60,284 nucleotides of DNA from Bacillota bacterium (GCA_021797825.1 JAJZZA010000001.1:106579-166862), one strand, 5' to 3'. Shown: positions 1-8,993, numbered from the stretch's first letter. Made by a program: numbers and translations. Notes: a model not told the origin generated them from the sequence alone.

Positions 1-232
1 CTGCTGGCTGGTATCGACATCATCGCCTCTGCTCTGGGCCATCGCATTATCTGAACCCGGTTACGACCAACCCCGCTTCATAACCCTCTCGGGTCCGAAC
101 GTTGTCTTGGGGTGAACCAGCGGAGCTTTCCGCATGGCTGCGTCTCGCAGCGGGATCCAGGTTCGTATCAGAAGCCCAACCAATTTTTGTGCGGCTAGAC
201 CGGCAGTCGGGGTCATAGAAAGGAAGGTATTG

Positions 233-1357
233 ATGGATCGGGAGGCGCAAGTTATCGGGTTCCGCAGGGATCTGCACCAAATTCCGGAACTGGGATTTCA
301 TGAGGAGAAGACGCAGGCCTATCTCATCGAAGCGTTGCAGAAAATGGGGTTATCCCCGCAGTCGATAGCGGGGACGGGGGTCATGGCCGATATCAAAGGC
401 TCTGCCTCCGGGAAAACGGTCGCGTTAAGAGCCGACATGGATGGACTGCCTCTCGACGAAGACACCGGGTTGCCATACTCCTCCCGCCATCCTGGCAGCA
501 TGCATGCGTGCGGACACGACGGCCATATGGCGATTGTGCTGGGGGTAGCCCAAGAACTTGCTCAGTCCCGGGAATTTGCGGGGACGGTGCGGGTGTTTTT
601 TCAGCCAGCCGAGGAGCGTCCGCCCGGTGGAGCTCCGACCATGATCGCTGAAGGGTGCCTAAATGGGGTGGACGAAGTGTTCGGGCTGCATCTGTGGTCA
701 TCTTTTCCGGTCGGCACCGCAGGTCTACGAGCGGGCGCGGTTATGGCCAACGCCGATCAGTTTCGCATTCGGGTGGTCGGGCGCGGTGGACATGGATCGG
801 AACCGGAAGCCACTCGGGATGCGGTGCTGATTGCCTCGCAAATCGTGGTGAACCTGCAAACCATCGTGTCCCGCCGCATCTCCGCGCTGGAACCCGTGGT
901 GGTCAGTTGCGGAACCATTCAGGCTGGGCACACTTTCAACATCATCGCGGAGCGCGCGGAAATAACCGGAACGGTGCGGACACTGGACCGCACCGTGCAG
1001 CAAACCGTGATTCAGGAAATCCGCCGTATCGCGCAGGGAACTGCGGGTCTCTACGGGGCCGCGGCCGAGCTGGAGTACGAATACGGATATCCGGTTGTGG
1101 TCAATCATCAGACCTCGGTGGATAAATGGGCGAAAAACCTGGACGGGCTGGTTGAGATGGTGCATCATCAACCGTCATTGGGCGGTGAGGACTTTGCTTA
1201 TTATCTGCAAAACAAACCGGGCGCCTTTTTGTTCTTGGGCGCCAAACCCGAAGGGGAAACCTTCCCGCATCACTCGCCCCATTTTCAGATTAACGAAAAG
1301 GCTTTGCCGATGGGGGTTGAGATTCTCCGCCGGGCGGCCATGGCCGTTCTGGGCTAA
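233..1357 (+). CDS. M20-family amidohydrolase (N-acyl amino acid / amide hydrolase type)
   Basis: A 374-residue cytoplasmic metallopeptidase-fold amidohydrolase of the M20D group (hippurate, N-acyl-amino-acid or IAA-amino-acid hydrolases), expected to release an amino acid from an N-acyl conjugate. Visible motifs in order: HACGHDGH (metal ligands, about residue 90), PAEE with the catalytic glutamate, HLW, GGHGSEP in the dimerisation domain, and GGEDFAYY plus HHSPHF near the C terminus. The reading frame is open about 33 codons further upstream, but ATG 233 is preceded by AGAAAGGAAGG at good spacing and starts exactly where the family starts. It stands alone; the next gene is 320 bp away. The acyl substrate cannot be read from sequence. 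Confidence 0.88.
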   Translation: MDREAQVIGFRRDLHQIPELGFHEEKTQAYLIEALQKMGLSPQSIAGTGVMADIKGSASGKTVALRADMDGLPLDEDTGLPYSSRHPGSMHACGHDGHMAIVLGVAQELAQSREFAGTVRVFFQPAEERPPGGAPTMIAEGCLNGVDEVFGLHLWSSFPVGTAGLRAGAVMANADQFRIRVVGRGGHGSEPEATRDAVLIASQIVVNLQTIVSRRISALEPVVVSCGTIQAGHTFNIIAERAEITGTVRTLDRTVQQTVIQEIRRIAQGTAGLYGAAAELEYEYGYPVVVNHQTSVDKWAKNLDGLVEMVHHQPSLGGEDFAYYLQNKPGAFLFLGAKPEGETFPHHSPHFQINEKALPMGVEILRRAAMAVLG

Positions 1358-1679
1358 CAGGGATGCGATGCCCCTCGCGCAACCGAGGAGATGCCTGGCA
1401 TGAGGGATGGGGGAAGCATGGTTCGGATTAGCCGCCAGGCGGGTGGGATCGCATTACCCCGTTTCCGGTGAACCAAGGCCTATGGGAAACATTGGCGGCG
1501 TCTTAAGGTACTGCAGGCGGATGAATGCCCGTCAGTTCCGCCAGAGGCCGTGGGGGCCGGTCGATGCGTACGAGCCGGCCATAACAGTCGCGCCCCCATT
1601 ACGGTTCGGCAATGGTTATCCGCGGGTTGCCTATGGTTTTGGCATGGTCGCATGCGTCAACGCAACGGAGGATGGGAGT
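1358..1679. other. Intergenic stretch, no supported gene
   Basis: About 320 bp between the M20 hydrolase and the alcohol dehydrogenase. An open frame joined to the downstream gene runs through it, but it has no ribosome-binding site and no recognisable protein similarity. I see no clear terminator, promoter or RNA gene. Confidence 0.5.
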
Positions 1680-2900
1680 ATGAGCAACAACCAGTTTCCA
1701 CCTGACGACGGAAGCCCGCTTTCCTCCTCAGGCCTGAAGGCCGGGGCTTCTCGCGGCCATTCGGTGATGGCCGGATGGGTACTCACCCGCCCCGGTCCCT
1801 TGGGATCCGCACAACTGGATTTCCAGTGGCACCGCGACCTCCCTGTGCCGATGCCGAATTCCAAGGAGGTGTTGTTGAAGGTCCGCACCTGCGGGGTTTG
1901 CCACACCGACCTACACACGTTGGAAGGCGATCTCCAAGCCCCTCCGGGGCCACTAATCCCTGGACATCAGGTGGTGGCCACCGTCGAATCCATTTCCGCA
2001 GACAACGCCTGGGTTCCCATTCCCCCAGGGTTGGAGGCAGGATGGGCCGAGCGCCTGATCGCCAATTCCGGCGGAGGAACCGCCAAAGGTCTCTGGCTGC
2101 GCCCTGGCAGGCGAGTGGGGGTGCCTTGGCTCTTCGGTACCTGCGGAACTTGCCAATACTGCCGTTCGGGGGATGAAAACCTTTGCGAACATCCACACTT
2201 TACCGGATTATCGCGAAACGGGGGATACGCTGAATACCTTGTTGCGCTGGCCCCATTTCTCGTGCCCATCCCGGAACGGTTCAACGACGACGAGGCCGCT
2301 CCCCTACTCTGCGCAGGCATTATCGGGTACCGCTCGCTACGATTGGCCGGGATCGGCCCGGGCGTCGCCGCCAACCTGGGCCTTTACGGTTTTGGCGCTT
2401 CGGCGCATCTCACCATGCAACTGGCTCTCGCCTGGGGTCACGCGGTGTATGTGTTTACCCGAAGCCAGGAACACCGGCGGTTGGCCCTGTTGCTTGGAGC
2501 CAGGTGGGCGGGGGCCCCGGAGGAGATGTCACCGGAGCTTTTGGACGCCGCCATCACCTTTGCGCCGGTGGGTGCAGTCATTCCGCTCGCCCTGCGCTCA
2601 CTGGCCAAGGGAGGCACGCTAGCAGTCAATGCGGTGCACCTCGACGGGGTGCCCGCTTTTGGCTACGACCTTTTGTACGGGGAACGCTCCATCCGGTCGG
2701 TGGCGAACGCCACCAGAAAGGATGCCTGGGAGTGGATGTATTGGGCAGACATCAGCGGGACCAAACCCATAGTGCAGCAATATGACGCCAAGAACCTCCC
2801 CATGGCGCTCACGCGCCTCAAACACGGTGACATCCGGGGGAGTGCCGTGGTGCGAATCGCTTCCTCATCCTCTGATCCTAGCCCCAAGGGCTTGCAGTAG
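1680..2900 (+). CDS. Zinc-dependent alcohol dehydrogenase (MDR superfamily)
   Basis: Medium-chain zinc alcohol dehydrogenase of about 406 residues, expected to interconvert an alcohol and an aldehyde with NAD(P). The catalytic-zinc motif CGVCHTDLH and a following GHQ lie in the first half. The structural-zinc lobe CGTCQYCRSGDENLC has all four cysteines. The Rossmann motif is GFGASAH, a variant of the usual GxGxxG. ATG 1680 is chosen because GGAGGATGGGAGT precedes it. This gives an N-terminal extension of roughly 30 residues rich in S, P and G before the family core, which would begin at ATG 1767 where no ribosome site is seen. Substrate unknown. Confidence 0.88.
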   Translation: MSNNQFPPDDGSPLSSSGLKAGASRGHSVMAGWVLTRPGPLGSAQLDFQWHRDLPVPMPNSKEVLLKVRTCGVCHTDLHTLEGDLQAPPGPLIPGHQVVATVESISADNAWVPIPPGLEAGWAERLIANSGGGTAKGLWLRPGRRVGVPWLFGTCGTCQYCRSGDENLCEHPHFTGLSRNGGYAEYLVALAPFLVPIPERFNDDEAAPLLCAGIIGYRSLRLAGIGPGVAANLGLYGFGASAHLTMQLALAWGHAVYVFTRSQEHRRLALLLGARWAGAPEEMSPELLDAAITFAPVGAVIPLALRSLAKGGTLAVNAVHLDGVPAFGYDLLYGERSIRSVANATRKDAWEWMYWADISGTKPIVQQYDAKNLPMALTRLKHGDIRGSAVVRIASSSSDPSPKGLQ

Positions 2901-3746
2901 CCGGTTTCGCCCTGGCCGAGACCATTCCTCGCCGGTCGGCCGTGACAAATCCTCTTGCCTCGGCAGGATTGGTTCCAAACCGGTCTTCAGTTTTTGCCAA
3001 GATAGGGCAAGAGGGAACCGGATTCACAAAACTTGACAGAATCGCACGCAACGCCATTGGCCGGGGTTCATCCGTCACGCGTCCTCCCCCTGGCCAGGCC
3101 TTCGTCTCTTTCGGACTGGATTTCCCCTGGGGGGATTGCGACGGGGAGGGCTGGGCCCGGGAGTCCCACCCGGTTTCGGCTGTCCCCTGGCGGGGACGCG
3201 CAAAACGGCCAGACCCGGCGGGGGTATCCGCCCGGCCTGCCCGAACGATCTGTCAGAGGCGCCCTGCGGGGTGTTTTCGGTGTCCCCGCTTCACCCGAGG
3301 TTTAGGCTGGCCAGCAGTGTCGTCGCCATTCTGACGCTTCCTCAGGTCCTGCCGTTTGCGATCCGCCCAACTGGTGAGAACCTCGTTGGGGATCGCGATG
3401 CGCTTGTCCGCGAGAAGCCCCACGGCGCTTTAGCTGCCCGCCCCCCGTGTTCCTTCTCCGGGTATGAGTTCGGGTTAACGGTTCAGTGCGCTCGGGATAT
3501 CGTTCCGCCACGTCCGGATCCGCTGCGCTGTTGCGGCGGCAATCCGCTCCCGGATTCCCGGAGACGGGCGGCCGATAAAATCGCGAGAAAGCGCGCTGGC
3601 CATCGTATCCTGTGGTAAAAACCGGGGATCGCGCTGCAGCGCAGCGGCCACCGTCCAGGCAGCGTGCGGCACCGGGTAGACGACTTCTTGGTTTCCGCGG
3701 TACCATGGCTCAAGCGCAACCAAAGGGGAACGGGGCGAGGACGGCT
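2901..3746. other. Long intergenic region, possible decayed gene on the minus strand
   Basis: About 850 bp without a convincing intact gene. On the minus strand at 3723-3475 an 82-codon frame beginning MVALEPWYRG has protein-like composition and could be the relic of a gene, but it has no partner motif I recognise and no good ribosome site. A TTGACA near 3032 lacks a matching -10. The rest is GC-rich and shows no feature I can name. Confidence 0.4.
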
Positions 3747-4913
3747 ATGATTGACCAAACGGTATCCGGGAAACAGATGCGGCTTCGCTGGTTAACCTGG
3801 GGGCATTTCCTGAATGATGGCATCGCCAACTATTTGCCCGGCATTTTACCTTTTTTGGTTGCTTCCCGCCATGTTCCGCTCGGGTTGGCCGGGGGATTTA
3901 TGTCCGCATTGCTGATCGGGCAAAGTCTGCAGCCGGTTACCGGATGGATTGCCGATCGCCTGGGGGGGCGGATCTTCATTTTGGGGGGCTTGGCGGTTAG
4001 CACGCTCAGCGCGGCCATGTTGGGCTGGGTGCATCCGGTCTGGCTGATGCTGGTGCTACTGGTAGTCACCGGACTGGGCAATACCGCCTTTCACCCGCAG
4101 GCGCTAACCACCGCTCGGCAGTTGGTGGGTTCGCGCCCAAGCCTGGATATGTCCATTTTTCTGGTTGGGGGAGAACTGGGACGCGGGTTGGGCCCTCTGG
4201 CGGCGGGTATTGTCGTAAGCCGGTTGGGACTGGGCTGGCTGTGGCTGCTGGGGCTGCCCTGGGCTTTGAGCGGAATCGGATTGTGGCGGGTGGTTCCTTC
4301 GCTTTCCGCGCGGACGCGCCGCGGAGAGCGTGTCCGCTGGCGACGGCACTTGCGACCCGCCGGCGCGTTGCTGGCATTTTCGGCCGTAAGGGCCGCTACA
4401 ATTTATGAAGTGGTGACCTTGGCCCCGATTCTTTGGCGAGAACACGGAGGCTCACTGGTGGGAGGGGCGACTCTGGTAACCGTATTGATTGGGGTGGGGA
4501 TCACGGGCAATCTGTTGGGAGGCATCGTGACCGACCGATTCGGACGCAAGGCGGTGTTGACGGTCAGCACCGTCATCGCCGCGTTGACGCTCGGCGTGTT
4601 TATGGTGGCGCAGGGCATCTGGTTGCTGCCGGTGCTGGCCATAATGGGTAGCGCTCTGTTTGGGGCGTCGGCGGCGACGATGATGATTGGGCAAGACATT
4701 TTCTCGGAAAATCCGGCCATGGGCTCGGGAGTGGCGTTGGGACTGGCCAACGGGTTGGGGGCGATTATGGTATTGCCGTTAACGTATCTCGCGGTGCGCT
4801 GGCAGGCTGACGGAGCCATTGGTATCCTGATCCTCTTGACGGCGGGAACTTTTCCCTTGATTTGGGCGCTGCCGCTATTGCCCGGGGCGCGAACGGTGCC
4901 TCGTGCGGGATAG
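3747..4913 (+). CDS. MFS transporter, fosmidomycin-resistance (Fsr)-like
   Basis: A 388-residue polytopic membrane protein with about 12 hydrophobic segments. The N-terminal WGHFLNDGIANYLPGILPFL and the later GNTAFHPQ are typical of the Fsr/NarK-like branch of the major facilitator superfamily, which exports small drugs or metabolites by proton antiport. ATG 3747 places the hydrophobic core where the family begins; the frame continues upstream without protein-like sequence. The upstream GGGGCGAGG is only a modest ribosome site. It lies just before argF on the same strand, but argF has its own promoter, so they are probably not one operon. The substrate is not predictable. Confidence 0.85.
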   Translation: MIDQTVSGKQMRLRWLTWGHFLNDGIANYLPGILPFLVASRHVPLGLAGGFMSALLIGQSLQPVTGWIADRLGGRIFILGGLAVSTLSAAMLGWVHPVWLMLVLLVVTGLGNTAFHPQALTTARQLVGSRPSLDMSIFLVGGELGRGLGPLAAGIVVSRLGLGWLWLLGLPWALSGIGLWRVVPSLSARTRRGERVRWRRHLRPAGALLAFSAVRAATIYEVVTLAPILWREHGGSLVGGATLVTVLIGVGITGNLLGGIVTDRFGRKAVLTVSTVIAALTLGVFMVAQGIWLLPVLAIMGSALFGASAATMMIGQDIFSENPAMGSGVALGLANGLGAIMVLPLTYLAVRWQADGAIGILILLTAGTFPLIWALPLLPGARTVPRAG

Positions 4914-4953
4914 GGCGCGGGACGACCCTCCGGCAATTCGGACGGAAAACGTA

Positions 4954-4982
4954 TTGCATAAATATCCGTTACGATGTATAGT
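4954..4982 (+). promoter_or_regulatory. argF promoter with overlapping ARG-box-like operator
   Basis: TTGCAT at 4954-4959 and TATAGT at 4977-4982 are separated by 17 bp, a good sigma-A promoter just upstream of argF. The sequence TGCATAAATATCCG at 4955-4968 resembles the ArgR/AhrC half-box consensus TGAATwwwwATTCA and covers the -35 element. That arrangement suggests arginine-dependent repression. The promoter is read directly from sequence; the operator assignment is inference. Confidence 0.6.
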
Positions 4983-5005
4983 GATGCAAACAGGAGGCGG
5001 TGCGT

Positions 5006-5965
5006 GTGGTGGAGCGGCTACAGGAGGCGTCTAGCCAGTTGAAGGGACGTTCGGTCATTTCCCTCATGGAGTGGACGCCGACGGAAATAAAAAAGATCTT
5101 GTCAACGGCGCAATGGATGAAGGCCAACCCTAAAGTTGCGGAGATGCGGTACGCCCTAGCAGGGAAAAGCGTCGCCATGATTTTTGAGTTGCCGTCGACT
5201 CGAACCCGCGTGTCGTTTCACGTCGGGATCGAGGGGTTGGGGGCTTCGGTTGTCCTCTTGAACTGGGAAGACAGTCAACTCGGCCGGGGCGAACCGATTT
5301 CGGACACAGCCCGGGTGCTGTCGCGGTACGTGGACGGAATCGTGGTGCGTGCCCGTCGCCATGACATGGTCCAAGATTTGAAAAAATGGGCCGATGTGCC
5401 GGTATTCAATGCCCTGACCGACCGTACGCATCCGTTTCAAGCCTTGGCCGATGCGCTGACATTGTGGGAACACGCGGGACATCTCGGCGGACTGAAGTTT
5501 TCGTATGTTGGCGATGGGAACAATATGGCCCACTCGTATATGGTGGTGGGGGCGAAATTGGGCATGCATGTGACGATCGGTACGCCCAAGCAGTTTGCGC
5601 CCGGACCCGAATTGGTGGCGTGGGCGCAGGCGGAGGCGGCCATGACCGGCGGCTCGGTGACCCTGGTGGAGGATCCCGAACAGGCGGTGTTTGGGGCGGA
5701 CGCGGTGGCGGCCGACGTGTTTGTGTCAATGGGGGACACCGTGGATGAAGACACCAAGAAAGCCATGATGGCTCCCTACCAGGTGAATGCCAAATTAATG
5801 AAATTGGCTAAGCCCGGGGCGGTGTTTATGCATTGTTTGCCCGCGCATCGCGGTGAAGAGGTGACGGCAGAGGTCCTGGAAGGTCCGCAATCGGTGGTGT
5901 TCGACCAGGCCGAAAACCGCCTCTATGTGCAAAAGAGCGCCCTCTATCATTGTCTTGCCGATTAG
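5006..5965 (+). CDS. argF: Ornithine carbamoyltransferase
   Basis: Catalyses carbamoyl phosphate plus ornithine to citrulline in arginine synthesis, as a cytoplasmic trimer. The carbamoyl-phosphate motif STRTRVSFHVG, the ornithine-loop SMGDTVDE and the C-terminal HCLPAHRGEEV are all present. The usual HPCQ motif reads HPFQ (HPFQALADALT), a change at a position that normally contacts substrate. The frame opens at GTG 5000, but AGGAGG at 4992-4997 is too close to it; GTG 5006 (spacing 8) is the better start and GTG 5009 is possible. A rho-independent terminator follows. It is the only arginine gene in the window, so it appears to be a single-gene unit. Confidence 0.92.
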   Translation: MVERLQEASSQLKGRSVISLMEWTPTEIKKILSTAQWMKANPKVAEMRYALAGKSVAMIFELPSTRTRVSFHVGIEGLGASVVLLNWEDSQLGRGEPISDTARVLSRYVDGIVVRARRHDMVQDLKKWADVPVFNALTDRTHPFQALADALTLWEHAGHLGGLKFSYVGDGNNMAHSYMVVGAKLGMHVTIGTPKQFAPGPELVAWAQAEAAMTGGSVTLVEDPEQAVFGADAVAADVFVSMGDTVDEDTKKAMMAPYQVNAKLMKLAKPGAVFMHCLPAHRGEEVTAEVLEGPQSVVFDQAENRLYVQKSALYHCLAD

Positions 5966-5983
5966 CCGTTTTCAATCTCGTTC

Positions 5984-6010
5984 AACCGCCTGTCCTCGGG
6001 CGGTTTTTTT
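5984..6010 (+). terminator. Rho-independent terminator after argF
   Basis: AACCGCC and GGCGGTT form a 7-bp stem with a short loop, followed immediately by a run of T residues, 18 bp after the argF stop. Confidence 0.9.
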
Positions 6011-6082
6011 GTTGGCGTCGTCGTGCATGTCTTTCAGCCAGGTGTTAGACTTGAGTGGAATACATAGAGGTGGGGAAAACGC

Positions 6083-6541
6083 ATGACCCAACTGTCATCG
6101 GTATATCGTAAGCTGGAAGAAGGAGCTAAACGGTTAACCCCGCAGCGTGAGCTCATTATCAAAATCTTTGCGAGCCACCCCGGCGAGCACCTGTCGGCCG
6201 AAGAGGTGCATCGTCTGGTCCGTGAAGAATTTAATGATGTCGGTCTGGCCACGGTCTATCGGACGTTGGAATTGCTCACGGGCCTAGACGTGTTGCAACG
6301 CATTCATTTTAACGATGGCCGTTCCCGGTATGAGTTCAATCAGGAAGAGGTTCACCGCCACCATCACCTGGTCTGCACCCGATGCGGCAAGGTGGAAGAG
6401 TTTTCCGAAGATCTCTTGGATGCGTTAGAAGACCGCGTCTTAAAAAAACGGGGGTTTCGCGTGGTGGACCACGAGTTGAAGTTTTTTGGGATTTGTCAGA
6501 TCTGTGCCCGCAAGCGTTGGCAAGAGGGGGAGATCAGGTGA
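6083..6541 (+). CDS. fur: Fur-family metal-responsive repressor
   Basis: A 152-residue winged-helix repressor of the Fur family. The DNA-binding part (LTPQRELIIKIF ... GLATVYRTLELL) is followed by the metal-sensing dimerisation domain with HRHHHLVCTRCGKVEEF and HELKFFGICQICARK. Two CxxC pairs suggest a structural zinc site. The exact metal (iron, zinc or peroxide sensing) cannot be decided here. ATG 6083 has AGAGGTGGGG upstream. Its stop codon overlaps the GTG start of the next gene (GTGA), so the two are translationally coupled. This ties the metal regulator to an ArsC/Spx-like redox protein. Confidence 0.88.
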   Translation: MTQLSSVYRKLEEGAKRLTPQRELIIKIFASHPGEHLSAEEVHRLVREEFNDVGLATVYRTLELLTGLDVLQRIHFNDGRSRYEFNQEEVHRHHHLVCTRCGKVEEFSEDLLDALEDRVLKKRGFRVVDHELKFFGICQICARKRWQEGEIR

Positions 6542-6888
6542 CGCAGTTTTTTGGTTACAAAGGCTGAACCACAGCCAAAAAAGCGCGAGCGTGGCTTGCT
6601 GAAAAAGAGTATCCGGTTGATGAGCGCGATTTGATCGGGCAGCCGCTTACCGAGGCGGAAATCGCGCAACTGGCGCGGGAAGCCGGGGGTGTGGCGTTGC
6701 TGTTGTCCCGCAAGAGTCCGAAGTACCGGGTCTATGCGAAAACTGCGGTTTCCGACACGGATTGGATTAAAGCCATGGCTCTTGAGCCGCGTCTCATACG
6801 CCGCCCGATTTGGCGCCTGGCAGAGGGGAGGTTGCTGATTGGGTTTGATGAGCCGGCTTGGTCGCAGGCGCTAGCCGAGGTTCGCTAA
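6538..6888 (+). CDS. ArsC/Spx-like thioredoxin-fold protein with in-frame TGA at the catalytic cysteine (candidate selenoprotein)
   Basis: Read from GTG 6538, which overlaps the fur stop by 4 nt, the frame encodes nine residues (VTQFFGYKG), a TGA at 6565-6567, then TTAKKARAWL and an uninterrupted frame to 6888. The total of 116 codons matches the usual ArsC/Spx length. In this family the tenth-or-so residue is the redox cysteine of a Y-x-x-x-x-C motif, and the TGA sits exactly there. The C-terminal part (LIRRPIW ... LLIGFDEP) is also typical of ArsC/Spx proteins. A weak hairpin (CAGCC at 6572-6576 with GGCTTG at 6593-6598) follows, possibly a bacterial SECIS. Alternatives are a TGC-to-TGA nonsense mutation (pseudogene) or a sequencing error. 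Its last 18 bp overlap the convergent beta-lactamase-like gene. Confidence 0.75.
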
Positions 6889-7713
6889 CGCGTCGGGGCA
6901 AAAATGGTCGAAGACAGCCCGGCTAATCTCCGGCAACAATTGCTGCGCCTCATTATCGACGTGAAACCGGGTGTCATGGCAAGACTCGCTCATGAGCGCC
7001 AGCACGTAGTCGCCCCACGGGGTACGAACGATGCCCGCGTCATTGCGCACTCCGCGCAGGGATCCGCTCTTCGAGCCGATGACAATCGGCGGGGGGATGT
7101 CGTCGTCCTCGCTCGCAATCAGGTCGTAAGGAAGGCGGCGCGCCAGCAGCTGCTGACACTGCTGGTGCATCAAGATGTCCCAGGCGAGCGACGATTCGGC
7201 GGGGGGCAGGACGGTGCCCAGGTAAAGGCCTTTCAGCAAGGTGGCCAGGTCTTTCGGCGTGCTGAGTCCAATCGGCCCCGGCAGCGAAAAATCGATGCGT
7301 TTTTTTAGGACGGTGTCGGTCATTCCCCAACGGATGCACGAGGTATTGACTTGGGATATTCCGACCAGCCGCAGGATGATGTTGGTGGCGATGTTGTCGC
7401 TGACAATAATCATGAGGGTCAAAATATCTTGCAGGGGAAGGGCAACATCCGGGGTCAAATGCTGCAGAATGCCCGATCCCGCGACCCGATCCGACGCGAG
7501 CAGGGGCACGTGAGCGGCCAGATCGAATCTCCCCAGCGCAACTTGCCGGAGGGCTTCCGCCAAGATGGGCAGTTTGATGGTGGATGCGGTTTCCATGGGA
7601 TGGTGCGGGCCGAACTGCACGATCTCGCCCGTGGCCAGATGCTCGGCATATACGGAGACCATGCCCGAGAATCGCTGTTGAACCCGGGCCATGCGTTGAT
7701 AGACATTGGTCAT
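6871..7713 (-). CDS. Class A beta-lactamase-like serine hydrolase, no signal peptide
   Basis: A 280-residue protein of the penicillin-binding/class A beta-lactamase fold. The three active-site motifs are present: STIK (Ser44/Lys47), SDN (residues 105-107) and KSG (215-217). The omega-loop ExxLN motif that carries the deacylating glutamate is not seen. There is no N-terminal signal peptide or lipobox, so it would remain in the cytoplasm unless the start is wrong. ATG 7713 overlaps the moeA stop in an ATGA junction, and GGAGCGG upstream can serve as ribosome site, so the two genes are coupled. An amidase or esterase role on an intracellular substrate is as likely as antibiotic resistance. Confidence 0.78.
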   Translation of the reverse strand: MTNVYQRMARVQQRFSGMVSVYAEHLATGEIVQFGPHHPMETASTIKLPILAEALRQVALGRFDLAAHVPLLASDRVAGSGILQHLTPDVALPLQDILTLMIIVSDNIATNIILRLVGISQVNTSCIRWGMTDTVLKKRIDFSLPGPIGLSTPKDLATLLKGLYLGTVLPPAESSLAWDILMHQQCQQLLARRLPYDLIASEDDDIPPPIVIGSKSGSLRGVRNDAGIVRTPWGDYVLALMSESCHDTRFHVDNEAQQLLPEISRAVFDHFCPDALANLG

Positions 7714-8960
7714 GTCATGGCCGCTCCTTCGGTTTGGGGGGGAGGGTCCCAAGTCAGCCGCTGGCGGCCCAGGCCTGGGATAATAAGGCCGGTGGCCTCG
7801 GTGCCGGCGGGCAACGGTCCGCTGCCATGGGGAACGCGGACCAGGCCGTCGGCCAGGGCGTAGGAGCGGATGGCGTCCGAAGCTTGCGAAAGCCGGGTAT
7901 CGAACACCAAGCCGGTGGGCGTGTTGAGAAATCGTGCCCGAATGAAACGGGTTCCGCGCGTAGGCTTGGGAAAATCGTGCAGCAGGCGCCCGGGGACTTC
8001 TTGAATATGCCATTGGGCATGATGGAGGTGGGCTAGCAATGGCGAGACCAACACGAACCAAGACGTCAGGGCAGCGCCCGGGTTGCCCGACAGCGCGACG
8101 ACCAACCGGTCGCGCAGGCGGGCGGCCGCGATCGCCTTGCCGGGGTGCATATCGAGGCGCCAGAAGAGGAGATCCGCGTCCCGCTTGAGGAAATCGATGA
8201 CAAAATCAAAATCGCCCACCGACACCCCGCCGGTGGTGATGACGAGGTCGAAGGCCGATAAGTCCCGGTCAAACGCGGATCGGATGGCATCCAGACGATC
8301 GCCGGCCGCGGCGGCCGTGGTGACCTCCGCATCCCAATGCGCCAGCAAAGACTGGAACAGGGCCTGGTTGGCATCGAAAATTTGGCCGGGCGCGAGTTGC
8401 TGCCCGGGTTGGCGCAATTCGTTGCCGGTGGTCAACAGGAATACCCGCGGACGCCGAAACACGGTGACGGCGGGAAGTCCGACGGCCGCCAATTGTCCGA
8501 TTTCAAACGACGAGAGACGTTGACCCGTGTACAGCAGGTCTTGACCCTGACGGAGATCGTTGCCGCGGCGCGAAATGTTCCTCCCGGCCGGGACGGTCTG
8601 GCTGATGTCGACGTGCTCGCCTTGCCGCAACACCGCCTCCTGTTCGATGACGGTATCGGCGCCCTGGGGAATGGGAGCTCCGGTGAAGATGCGCAGGGTT
8701 TCGCCCGGACCAAACCCCATCGGAGCCTCGCCGGCGGCAACGCTTCCGGCGATCGTGAGGCGCCCGGGCAAGTCGGCGGTGCGGGCGGCATAACCATCCA
8801 TCGCGGCCCGGTCAAAAGGCGGAACGTCCAGAGGACAGACCACGTCTTGGGCTAACGTGCGGCCGCGGGCCCATTTAAGGGCCACCGTCTCGGTGGCGGA
8901 CAACGGCGCGGCATGTCTCTGGAGCAAAAGCATGGCCTGTTCAATACTGGTATACGGCAC
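7710..8960 (-). CDS. moeA: Molybdopterin molybdenumtransferase MoeA
   Basis: A 416-residue MoeA, which inserts molybdate into adenylylated molybdopterin in molybdenum-cofactor synthesis. Recognisable are PPFDRAAMDGYA, IFTGAPIPQGADTVIEQE, the MoCF-binding core TTGGVSVGDFDF and LSGNPGAALTSW, and the C-terminal beta domain. The start is GTG 8960, with GGGAGG 5 nt upstream. It is transcribed from the promoter at 8994-9021 and followed by a beta-lactamase-like gene in overlap. mobA and mobB lie about 3 kb away, so the window holds a scattered molybdenum-cofactor set. Confidence 0.93.
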   Translation of the reverse strand: MPYTSIEQAMLLLQRHAAPLSATETVALKWARGRTLAQDVVCPLDVPPFDRAAMDGYAARTADLPGRLTIAGSVAAGEAPMGFGPGETLRIFTGAPIPQGADTVIEQEAVLRQGEHVDISQTVPAGRNISRRGNDLRQGQDLLYTGQRLSSFEIGQLAAVGLPAVTVFRRPRVFLLTTGNELRQPGQQLAPGQIFDANQALFQSLLAHWDAEVTTAAAAGDRLDAIRSAFDRDLSAFDLVITTGGVSVGDFDFVIDFLKRDADLLFWRLDMHPGKAIAAARLRDRLVVALSGNPGAALTSWFVLVSPLLAHLHHAQWHIQEVPGRLLHDFPKPTRGTRFIRARFLNTPTGLVFDTRLSQASDAIRSYALADGLVRVPHGSGPLPAGTEATGLIIPGLGRQRLTWDPPPQTEGAAMT

Positions 8961-8993
8961 GGCAACCTCCCTGGGGGAATATTCCCTGCATCA

